Of a stretch of 64,000 bases of DNA, positions 14,851 through 25,407 are shown piece after piece; within the stretch, counting starts at the first letter, position 1; each line of letters opens with the position of its first letter. The DNA lies in assembly GCA_023055505.1 (NCBI GenBank), contig JALIRH010000013.1:7192001-7256000 (forward strand), written 5' to 3'. The position numbers and the translations under genes were made by a program. The notes under the pieces are model-generated. The model was given only the letters and a program-made list of their open reading frames with translations, was not told the origin of the DNA and ran no database searches. This DNA comes from Callipepla californica brunnescens (taxonomy: Eukaryota > Chordata > Aves > Galliformes > Odontophoridae).

Positions 14851-16325
14851 GAGTACAGGCAGCAAGAACAGCCTGGTAAAGACTCAGGTTGTATTCTTAT
14901 CAAAATACTTTCAGGCAAACTCTACAAATAGCAATCTAAATTGACCTACAAGTACAAGTCCAGGAATGAGGGGAGAAAACTCACAACTAGATGCCACAGC
15001 AGCACTTTCAGTGAAGTTCTCCTAATGGTATAATTGTGCTCTAAGTAGCTACTAAGTTGCTTATTTCTCTGATCTCTTTCTAAGTGCTGTGGCAAAATGA
15101 TTTTTGGTGGATTATCTTGTTAACAGATAATCCCATTTAGTGGGTATCTTTGCTGCAAGGCAGTCTTGGCTTCCCACCCATTCAGTTAGGAATGTTTATA
15201 TTTAGCTGCTTTTCTAGAAGCAGCTACAGCTGTAGCACATACCAATTGCTTTGTTTTTCCCCAGGACACATCTTTTTCTTGGTACAGACAGAACAATCTC
15301 ACTAGAAATATATCACACTGCCAGAAAGTTTTGAAGAACAAGTATGTTTAACCAGCATAGGTGCAGATCAGTGTTAGATCTTGACGAGACTTGCAGCCAT
15401 CCCACGTCCTTCTTTGCAAGCCTTTCAGGTGTGTATTGTTGTTATTAAAAATTGATTGTTGTAAATATCAAAGGTATTCTGGGGCAATTTTGGTAACTGA
15501 AAGCTCCAGGGAAAAACAATTCCAAGGTGCCTCGGTATATTTTGCATTTCTAACATGCTGATATTAAGATGCCTCTTCATTCTCCTGTAGGATGGTGCCA
15601 TATTCTATTAGATAGATGGACATCAGATCTCATTTTCCATTCCAGAAATAGGTGCGAATCAGGTGACAACAGAGCAACCATTATGGAGTTATCTTTACAC
15701 AAATCTTTAAATTGCTTTGGCATTTGCTGTGCTTGCACCAAGATGAACTGATGGACTTTGAAGACAGTTATGAGTTTTAGGACCTTCACTCTTATTCTTT
15801 AACGTTCTTTATATCAAAGTTCATAGTCCCACTGATGATGGCTACATTGACACATAGGATTTGATGCAGTAATACCTTGAATCCAGGTGTAGGTTGTATA
15901 GTTGGGTGAAATACCATCAAAACCAGGCTAGAAAACACTTAGAATGATATTTAAAATATACTGTTGTATCAGGAACCAAGGGGTTCACTGTTTTAGTTTG
16001 CAAAATGTAGATGCCTCCCTAGAAAAGCATGCTGCATGGCCAAACAGAATACAGCCTTTGTCTTAGCAATAACCTTGCTGAAACAGAGAGCTCACCTTGC
16101 AAGACTGGAAAGGGACTAGCACTGTGGTTATATAAAGCGTACCAACTAGCAGAGAATTCAAAACAAATGATGATTAAAATCCCTGAAGTCCCATCTATAG
16201 GCTATTTTACATTTACTCTGGAGAAATAAAGATGCTCTATTATCTCCAAATAATTAAAGAGCATGACTTGAACGTGTTCCAAAAATATCACACTATGCCC
16301 TATACACCCAAGGACGGACGCTCAC

Positions 16326-16450
16326 CTTCCTGCTGCTTCCAAACCACGGCGGCAGGGAATTTGTGTGCACCAGGAGTAGTGCTGCAGACTTCCTGTGACT
16401 GCTGCTCCTCCAGGAAGGCCTCAGCACGCTGCCACTGCCTCGCCTGGGAC
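16326..16450 (-). other. Candidate coding exon of an unassigned minus-strand gene
   Basis: The minus strand has a branch-point-like CTAAC, a pyrimidine tract ending ctcttccccttcag, 125 nt open in one frame (41 codons, phase 2 in and phase 1 out), and a consensus donor GGAAG|gtgagc. The peptide is SQARQWQRAEAFLEEQQSQE followed by VCSTTPGAHKFPAAVVWKQQ and E. It is GC-richer than its flanks. I recognise no family and found no partner exon that joins in phase, so it may be chance or part of a poorly conserved gene divergent from LNX3. Confidence 0.3.
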
Positions 16451-18371
16451 CTGAAGGGGAAGAGTTTCCTGTTAGTGGACAGGATAATACCCCTTGACAT
16501 ACACAGCCTTTTCCTGACCCAACCGTCCAAGAGGCAGACGGCGTTCATAAACACAGAGGGCAGAAAGTCAGCATCTGTTTTTAAGCAGTTAACAGAACAA
16601 AAGTGGCTAGAAGTCAAATTCTAAATTCTTCAGAAACGTGTTATTTACTTAATACAACATTGGGGAAGAGCAGCGCATCCCAGGGACACAATTATACAGA
16701 TAATATTCCTGGACTGAGTCTACTTAGTATTTGTTATCAGTTTTAATTAAGAGAACAGCACTAGAATTAGGGGCTAGGAAGTAAAACTGAACGCTGCTCT
16801 TGTTACACTAAAATAACTGCCAGCAACCTGAAAGCACCTTGATGCTTTTCCCTCCCCATTCCCCCCACAAAGAGTTAATAAGAGAAGGGGGTCAAGGCAG
16901 TGGGCACTGCAGAACATCAAATCCAATCCTGCCAAATAATAATGGAAGATTCACTGGGACCTGAGAAGCAGCCCATTGAAATGCTATTTTACCTGTGCTT
17001 ACTGTACCTTTCTTGATAGGCACTATTTTATTTTTTATTTTTTGAAGCATTGTTTAAAATGCTGCAACAGAAGGATTGTGATCAGGAAAAATCTCTTGGT
17101 TAAAAAGTAGCTGCAGCATTTCAACAGTACAAGCTTAAAATGACAAAATAGCCATTGACGTTATCCAAAGCAGCAGAAGTGAAACATGATTTGCTTTGCG
17201 GGCCTCAATTCTTTTGCATCATGTTATCATATCCGCACCACTGTAACAAGCACGATGGGCTGCTCCTCTCCCAGGGAAAGCCAGATGTCCTCTTTGTATC
17301 TGCCAAATGCACTTTTTTATGAGCAGAGAATCAATCTGTTTACTCCTAGAGAAAGCATTTTACAGCTTCAACAAATAAAGGAGCCCGGCACAGTTAATAA
17401 CTAACCGCTGTTAATAAAGCCCTGCAAGGAAGGATGAGAAAGTAAAGCAGCCCTAAGTTATTACTAAGCAATTCAGAATTCTCACGCTATATTTCTTAAC
17501 ACGCTGCTTGCTCTCATTTGTACAGTTTGAACAGTAGCACATCAACCACCCCCTGTGCATACACAGGATGCAGTGCACATGTAAGAGGAACCTGCAGCAA
17601 ACAAAACAGTCCAAAAGGAATTAAAGCACTATAGAATGTGGGAGATGAATTCAAGCAATGTGTTCAGCACCTCGGCTTTACCAGAATCCACCGTGCCTCC
17701 ACGTGTGTGCCTCCATCAGCCTGCTCCCCGCAAAAGGGAGATTCCATGCCATTTAATCACAAATTCCTGGGATGACTCTCTCTCCTTGTTTGTGGGATGT
17801 TTTATTAAAGCGTGTTTACATTCTTGTGTGTGGGTTGGGAATTCAGGTTTGTTTGTGATGAAACATCAAAGTTGGTTCCCAAATTGTTACCGTGCAGTCA
17901 CTCACGCTTTGTACCTTCCCACAGGAGGACGATAGGAGCACACATGTTGACCCAGGTTTGTGCATTATTAATGGCATTAAGCTAACCTCTAAAGCTCTGC
18001 ACGCTGTGATTCTGCTCCTCCATTCACTTCTCCCGCCGTTATTTGTCCTACTATTTGTTTATTCATTCTCTATTCTCACTACCAGATTTTACAAGTGATG
18101 CTTTCTAAATCTTCACGTTAATTAAAAAAAAAAAAATGAACACTCTGTAAACAGACAAGAGTATTTTGTGTATCTAGTTCTGTGCATCAGAAAGTGGCAT
18201 TTTAATACTGATGTGTGCACTGCACTGGAATGCGGTCCATAATCTTTCTGCACATCGTGCAGCAGGGGTTACTGTACAAATTATGCCATCACAGGCAGGT
18301 AATTACAGCAGTCAGAGCAGAGAGAGGACAGAACTGAGACTTATTTTGCCATAAGGAGTTTTCTCAGCTAC

Positions 18372-18392
18372 AAAAAAAAAAAAAAAAAAAAA
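18372..18392. repeat. Poly-A run (21 nt)
   Basis: Uninterrupted A run in intergenic sequence. No recognisable retrocopy precedes it. Confidence 0.9.
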
Positions 18393-19639
18393 TACACAAG
18401 CAAATTAACAAAACATGAAATTAAAATGAATAACAACAAAAAGACTCCTTGAGATCCACAGAACAACTTCGGTGTCCTGAAATCAATAGCACTAGAGAGC
18501 GGAGACCAACAGACAGTGGGGCTTGTAAGAGGTGCCAGGGAAGATACAGCACATCGACCTTCTCTTCAACTTATCATCAACCTGGGCTGTAATTTGAGTG
18601 CTACCAGAAAAGCTATCCCACTTGTTGAGCTGTCTTTCATGCAAAAAGTGCACGTCTCAAACAGTGTGAGATGCTGTACACACACCACACAGTAACTGCT
18701 CGCACAACAATCCTGTAAAGCAGTTCATTTATACTTCACATTCTGAACATTCAACCGTTGGTTGAGGTACAAATCCTCCTTCACCGGGCTGTTCACAGCC
18801 ACGTTGCTACACTTCTGCTTGCTCCTGTAGGGTAAGGAAGGACAAAACCCACCCATAGCCTCTGAATTATAAACTGGGTGATGGGGGAACTTAAAGAACA
18901 CATGCATCTTTTTGAAGTATGGCTATATCATTTTAAATATATTTACACATATTTTCACATGGATTGATTTTCTGATGGACAGGTATCCTGATCTGGTTCC
19001 CATTTCAGCCACACAAAGAGCTGCAGGCACAGCTAAGGAATGGTGCGCTGCATTGCAAGGGCAGGAGCAAGGAGCAGCTAGGAACCAGTCACACAGCAAA
19101 GGCTTTGTGTCACCAAGCCACAGCCTTATTTACAGCGTGGATGCTTTTGCCTGGACTAGGAAATAAATTAATTTCAGTTCCTTACATTTATGTTAGCTGT
19201 GCAGCACAGACCTGCACCTCCATGGGTCTGTTTAGCAACCGTGACTCAGTGATCCCTTTATTGCAAAGCCAAACCAAAATTCCAGCACACTTATACAATA
19301 AACTTTCACCATATCTTAATTATACATGGGCATGTTGTCCACTCAGAAAAACAGGTCATTGGACATGATAAACATCTCCAGCGAGCGCTCACCAGACAGC
19401 ACTAACCTAATTTTAAAGGCTTGCATCCAGTTGAAATTTCCTTGGGGTTTGTCTTCCCAATACCCCAAGTTCACCCACACATTTCCTCTCCTCACCAAGT
19501 TATGTGCTGAACCAGTGAGAGATTGGTTCTGTGCTAAGGTTTAAGCTTCTTGACTCAGAGTGCTGCACAGAGCACGGCCTAAGCCTTTGTCTGTTTAGAT
19601 GCAAGCCAGCGTTCAATATAAATACATTCTGATTTAAGG

Positions 19640-19955
19640 CTACAGAATCATAGAATCATTTGAGTTGGAAGGGACCATTAAAAATCATCTGGATCCAACT
19701 CCCCTGCAATGAGCAGGGACACCTACAGCTCCATCAGGTGCCCAGAGCCCCATCCAGCCTGACCTTGGGCATCTCTAGGGATGGGGCACCAGCACCTCTC
19801 AGGGCAGCCTGTGCCAGTGCCTCACCTCCCTTACTGTAAAAACTTCTTCTCTACATCCAACCTTTGCAGAGCCCAGGATACTGTTGGCTCTCTGGGCTGC
19901 AAGGGCACACTGCTGGCCAAGTGTGCCTTGGATCCACTGGATTCCCTACAATTAT
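19640..19955 (-). mobile_element. CR1 LINE 3' fragment
   Basis: It begins with the reversed tail agaatcatagaatcatttga, then ttggaagggaccatt, agctccatcaggtgcccaga and gccagtgcctcacctccctt. These are the reverse complement of the CR1 consensus, as also seen in the copy at 62636. The left-hand continuation to about 19955 is less certain. Confidence 0.82.
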
Positions 19956-20214
19956 CTCAGTACACAGAAGAAAGGGTCTTGCTCCATTTTCGTTTTTGGT
20001 GCATCTGCTACAACCTTACCTCTGCAAAAAGAAAATCCTTTCATACAGTAACACGGCCCAGCTCCTCACTAAGAGACTCTAACCCACAAAAAGAGGCAAC
20101 AGATTTATTGAGCTACAAAACAAAAAAAAGATAACAAATTTAACACAGAATTATGAAACGGAGCCCAATCAGCCCCTGCCTAAAATAAAAAATCATCTTC
20201 TTCCTCTGGACCAA

Positions 20215-20362
20215 CACAAAGCAGGCTGCCCAGGGAGCTGTGGGTGCCCCATCGCTGGAGGTAGCTGAGGCCAGGTGGGACGGGGCCCTGGGCAGCCAGA
20301 GCTGGGTGGGCTTCAACATCCCTTCCAACGCAACTGTTCTACTACTCCGTGATCTCATGATC
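20215..20362 (+). mobile_element. Old CR1 LINE 3' fragment
   Basis: The stretch ggctgcccagggagctgtgg, then gtgccccatcgctggaggta, cggggccctgggcagcc and cttcaacatcccttccaac is a diverged plus-sense CR1 3' end. The terminal octamer repeat has decayed to ctactccgtgatctcatga. It lies just upstream of the CpG island. Confidence 0.75.
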
Positions 20363-20559
20363 GCTCAGACGGCCTAACCTGAACGCCACAAAGCTCCAGC
20401 ACCCACAGAAACAGAGCACTCACCCTTTAGCTTTATCTAGCTGTGGGGCACACCTGAACGATTACACAGAGACAGGCGCGCACTGCTTCCACCCGCACTA
20501 CATTTGTTGATGTACAAAGGTTTCCTCGCTAATAAAAGCGATGGTTTGGCGTTCTATTT

Positions 20560-21190
20560 TCTCGACCTGCCTGTAGAAGCAGCCCTCTCCACCACGGCTG
20601 CTCCCGGGCCCCCACCTGCCCGCCTCGGGGCGGCGGGAGCAGCCGCTGCCCGCTGAGGTGAGGCCGGGAAAGCCGCGCGGGCGGCGGGGGCAGGGCTGTG
20701 GGCGGCCCGGCCCGGCAGGAGGAGGGGAAGGCAAGGCAAGGCAAGGGAGGGCCGCGCTGGGCTGCACCGCGCCGGGCGGGAGCACCTGGGCGGCTGCGCT
20801 GCCTCCTGCTCACGTACTTTCTTCCCCTCCCGGAAACTTGGTTCGGCGGGCGCGCCGCCGCAGGCCGAGCTGGGCTTCCCTGTCCTCCTCCTCCCGCCCC
20901 GTCCCTTCTCCTTCAGGTGAGCGGCGGAGGGGTGCGGGGTTCGCTTCGGGTCCGTGCGCGCCGTGCAGGGGCTGTGCCCGCCCCGAGGAGCCCCGCTGGG
21001 CCCGGCCGTGCCGGGCGGGGCTCGGGAGCGGCCCCCGGTCCGGATCCGGGAGGGAGAAGCGCGGGGCCCGGCGTGGGGCAGCGTTGCTGCGCTCCGTGCG
21101 CTCAGCTCCCGGTGCGCTCAGCCCAATAAATAGCGATGGAGGTAATGGGCAAAGGAGAGCGGCGCGACGGCGTGGACGCTTTGGAAGTGC
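20560..21190. promoter_or_regulatory. CpG island, probable LNX3 promoter and first exon
   Basis: This is the only long, strongly GC- and CpG-rich block in the window, with GC boxes (for example GGGCGGGG at 21013-21020). No TATA box was recognised. Plus-strand donors occur at CGCTGAG|gtgagg (after 20657) and CCTTCAG|gtgagc (after 20916), so a non-coding first exon spliced about 11 kb to the acceptor at 31938 is plausible. Its position upstream of the LNX3 coding exons, on the correct strand, supports the assignment. Bidirectional activity is possible, given a minus-strand exon candidate at 16326-16450. The transcription start is not defined by the sequence. Confidence 0.65.
20727..20746 (+). 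repeat. Short AAGGC pentanucleotide repeat in the CpG island
   Basis: The unit aaggc is repeated in tandem three to four times within the otherwise GC-rich island. Confidence 0.7.
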
Positions 21191-21354
21191 CGTGAAGGTA
21201 ATAAATACGTGAGGTGTTAGAGATGAGGTGAGGTTCTGGAAGGGGTGGGGGGGGGTTCAGGAGGAGCTGTATGAGGGGTATTGTAGGACTGAGAACGCTT
21301 TTATTTCAGCGTGAGGGCTTCAGGCTGTGTGTGGAAACCAGAGGCAGTGCCCGA

Positions 21355-21720
21355 GTGCTCCATAGAGCCACCTGAGTTGGAAGGGAGCCTTAAAGGCCAT
21401 CATCCTAACTCTGCTGCAGTGAGCCCCAGCTCCATCAGGTGTGCAGAGCCTCGAGCAGCCTGACCTTGAGTTGACTGCAGGGACAGGGCACCAGCACCTC
21501 TCTGTGAAAGCTGCTCCAGTGCCTCACTGCCCTTATTACAGAAAACAAATTTTACTTTGAAACGTATTCCCTATGTCCTGTCACAACAGACCCTGCTGAA
21601 GAGTCTGTCTTCTTTTCTTGTAGCCACCCCCTTTATATACTGAAAAGCTGCTCTCAGGTCTCCCCGGATCCCCTTCTCTAGGCTGTACCATCGCTCTACC
21701 TTTACCCTTGCTCTCAGCTT
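21355..21720 (-). mobile_element. CR1 LINE 3' fragment
   Basis: The signatures catagagccacctgagttgg, agctccatcaggtgtgcaga, agtgcctcactgcccttatt and ctgctctcaggtctcccc are reverse-complement CR1 sequence. The very 3' octamers are lost. It lies just downstream of the CpG island. Confidence 0.78.
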
Positions 21721-24700
21721 CGGGCAGCAAGGAGCAGTTCTGATGGGGAGGGGGCACAGGTGAGTTGTCCTCCTGTACCTACTGGGGGCTTTATGCTGGC
21801 CCTAGAAACATGCTGTGATCCCTTCAGCTGGTTTGTGGTCCCACTTAACCCTTGGGATGCAAAATGAGTACTCCCCTGTTGCTTACTAAACCTACAAATG
21901 AAGTAATGCTATAATTTCATTTTCTGCTCCTGCTTTACAGCACTGTGTAAAGGCACTGTAGAAAACACACTATCCCAGACCAAGGGCAGATAGTATGTTG
22001 TGAGAGGTCTCTGCTGTGCCAACAGTATGTTGGCACAGGAATGACAGCACACAAGTCAGCTCAGGGAGATTCATGTCACTGTCACAAGGCTCCAGAGGTG
22101 TCTAGTCCAGTCCTTGGGCTTCTGGAGACTCCAGAGCAGCCCAGGGTTTGGGTGGTACAACATGGTGTACAGATCAGTAGTTACCCTCAGCAGCAGTGTC
22201 AGTTGTGTGCCATGCCTCTGAGGGACAGCACGGGTGTTTGTCCTTGGTGCTTGGAGGCCAGGGCTCTTTGGCAGTTCTCCATTGAAAGAAAGCAGGCTGT
22301 GCACGTGGCTCCTTCAAAACAAAACTTTTAAATTGCAAGCTGAAACTCTAATGCTTAAACTGCTCTTTTACAATATAGCTAAGTAGATGTAGGATGTCTG
22401 CCTCTGGAAGGGGATGTATGCAGTCACATTTGTTGCCTCCCCCAACAAGGTTTGCTGCCCAAAGAAGCTCATGAAGTCTGAACAGAACCAGTGCTTGTGC
22501 AGGGAAAAACAAACGGGTCTTTTGGCTGAGGGTGGAGCAAGGAAATCTAAGGTTGACCTTTTGTGGAGTTAGCTAGCTGTTGGAATACAGCTCTGCTAGC
22601 AAACTACACCTCCCTTACCTTGTCTACTACATCTGCCCTTGTAGGCAAGCATGATGTGTATGTAATACACTTAAATAATGGAGATGCACTGGCATAAAAC
22701 CCCAGTGAAATGGAATGGAGAGAGAGACCGGAGGTCGCAGCTGAAAGGAAGTTCCTCTGTTAAAAAACAGGCTTCCTTTAAAGTTTCTTGCCGAATGAAT
22801 AATGAGGGTAAGAGTTGAGAAACGAATCCAACCGCCTGGTGTGAGGACTGCAAGGTCTAGAAGGGACCTGGTGGTTAAAGGACCTTCTGTGCTCCAGAAA
22901 ACCATGGTGGGGTCAGAGGTGCCAGATGGAACATTGAGGATTATTGTGCATAGCGTGAGTGCCAGCTGAATGGAGATCCCAGTAATGTCAGTTAGCACTT
23001 TTAATTAATGGTTTCATAAGCAATAATAGTTCTGTACTTCCCGAAGCATAGTGACTGGATGAATTTACCTGTTCATGAAATTGTAGAGTCCTAGGCTTAA
23101 GAGTAGGTGACCAGAATAAAGTACCTGTTGTTCGTGAGGCACCCACTGCTGTACTTTAACTCTTCTATGTGAATTGCCACGTATTTGTTTTCTGCATTGA
23201 AAGCAAAGCAGAAGTAAAAAAATGCGCTGAAATTGCGATGCCAACTTCATTTAGAATATTAAGCTGCATCATCTCATTCTGACTGTATTTCTTGCAGGAG
23301 TGGTTGCAGCTGTTGTCTTTTGGGCTGGAGCATTTTTGCTGATACATTACAAACTCCTCTTGTTTGGCTTTTCCTTCTCAGCTTACTTTAGTGCTGAGGC
23401 ACTCCTAGTGCTCATACAGTTGTTAGGAATCACATTTGACAGACCCTCAGCAGTTCACATGCCCTGTTTTACAGCATACAGAATATTGCTCTAGCCTGAA
23501 ATGTGCATTGGAAATGTATTGAAATCGTTTTAAACCTTTTGATACTTTGGATGAGAAGCTGTCCATGAGCAAGTATGCTGCACACTGTTGAAGTGTCAGG
23601 GGGATTTAGGCAACCACAAGTAGTGGGAATTACTGCAGTGATACAGGAAGAAAGTCCAGCCTGAAAGGAGGGAAGTGGAGGAATTTAGAAAGACAGTCAG
23701 CAGCTTGCACATGAGGGTTGCTTTTATGTCTAGGTACTGCTCCAAAGGGTCTTTGTGCAGCAGATTTTTTTGACAACTATATTGTTCCTTATTTGTAATT
23801 GTCTGTGGAGGGGAAGTACTGGAACAGACTTTGTGTTTAAATGAAGTGTTGTCTAGTGTTGTCTGCTCTTTGCCTGAGCCTTAAATTGTGCAAGCTTTGC
23901 AAATATCTTCAGCAGACTTTCTCATTAAGAGCTGACCGTGTGGCAGATAAGACAAGGGTTGAGATGAAACATAACCTGCTGCTTTGAGAGTTTATGTTCA
24001 TCTCTGCCATCGCTTCTTTTGTGATTGCGGAAAGCCCAGGAACTCTTGATCAGCCCTATTCGTAAAGCTCTCAGACTTGTTAACCTCCACCTCTAGACTA
24101 ATAAATTACAGATAAATTCTTCTCATCTAATAAGCCCTCCTACAGGTCTCTAAATAGAAAGGGGAAAAGAGGCCAACCAACAACCTGTGCCTTGGGTCTG
24201 AGGGATGTCCTCTGTTAAGTGATCCCGTTTGGAAGCAGACAAGAGTTGCTGCATGAATTTTTCAAGTAGGATGCATAAACATAAACAATGGTCTTTGGGC
24301 CTTTCTGTATTTATGATTTAGGGAAGGAGAGTTCTCCTGTGACGACAACACCTGCTGCTGGAGCAGAGCAGGCTGTGCCCCACTCCTGCCCAGTGCTCCA
24401 CCCAAGGTCATGCTGGAGTGGCTGTCTGCTGACGAAGGAGGGATGGCACCGCTGCTTTGCAGGGTGATGGGAGGACTTTGGTCAGCAGGGCTGGTCTAGC
24501 TCTTGCAACTGCTGAGAAGGCCACGCCAATTTTTTTACATTATTTTTAAAGCAATGGAACATAGATAACGATTTACTCATTCTGTAAATATGTACCTTAA
24601 AAAGTTAAGATAACAGTGGTTCTTAAAGACCTGTTTCTGATACCAGCTTGCACGCAATTTTAGATCAGGTTAAGACTTGAAAAGAAAAAAAAGTATCTTT

Positions 24701-25385
24701 GTAGTTTGTTCCCCCCAAGCTGTGAAGGGTGTTTAAGTCTGAAGCCAACTAGATGTACCAGGAGAAATTATATGATGAAAATGTGTCTGAAATTACATGT
24801 GCAACTGTGCTTAAGCTCGTGAAACTGTAATACAGATGTCTGAAGCAGCAGAATTTGTGTGCTTAAAATGAGCCTTAATGTTCTTCTTTAGGTCTTTAGA
24901 ACATAGTCCTTAATGGAAGGAGTGTTTTTCCCTCCACTTTCCCGTAGTGTTACAAGCTGCCGTTGGTGGGGAAGGTGGTTTGGGTGACTGGTTGCATCCT
25001 GCCTGCCCGTGGGCTGGCGGGAGTTTAAACTGCCTTCAAACCTCCCTGCACAGCCTGAGGATCTGCAGTGAGAGCTTGTGGTCTGGGGAAGTAGTTAGCT
25101 TTTTGTTCTTTTAAATGAAGATAACTTGTTTTCTTTCCCCTTTAGCGTGATCTGATGGGGTGTAAAGGGAGCTGCAGATGTAATTATCTTTTGGTTCAGC
25201 TTTTTTAGGTAGTTGGAACAAGTCTGGGCTAGATGGCACTTTGCTCTCCTTTTGATGAAATGCCCTCTTACCTTGAGAAGGGAAGTCTGTGCTGTTGTGT
25301 TCTGGGCAGGGTGAAACACCCTGCTGCTGCCTGCTGATAGCGAGGGATGCTTTCATTCACTGTGTCATATTTCTAAGAGTACCAT

Positions 25386-25407
25386 AAAAAAAAAAAAAAA
25401 AAAAAAA
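25386..25407. repeat. Poly-A run (22 nt)
   Basis: Uninterrupted A run in inferred LNX3 intron 1. Confidence 0.9.

Larger units (their letters stand above)
14851..19639. other. Intergenic sequence with one unassigned exon candidate
   Basis: Apart from the candidate at 16326-16450 and an A run at 18372-18392, no feature was recognised. The sequence around 16920-17520 is AT-rich without repeats. Confidence 0.45.

Noticed and set aside
16232..16624. 130-codon plus-strand frame
   Set aside because: It looks random, has no splice or domain support, and the better signal in this place is on the minus strand.
1..20500. RASL11C, USPL or CHIC1 exons expected near LNX3
   Set aside because: I looked for Ras GTPase, USP12/46-like and CHIC motifs in the open frames and saw none; these genes probably lie outside the window.
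20658..21212. 184-codon open frame and overlapping frames in the CpG island
   Set aside because: The composition is Arg/Gly/Pro/Ala-rich on both strands, as expected from GC-rich DNA without stops, with no domain and splice donors inside.
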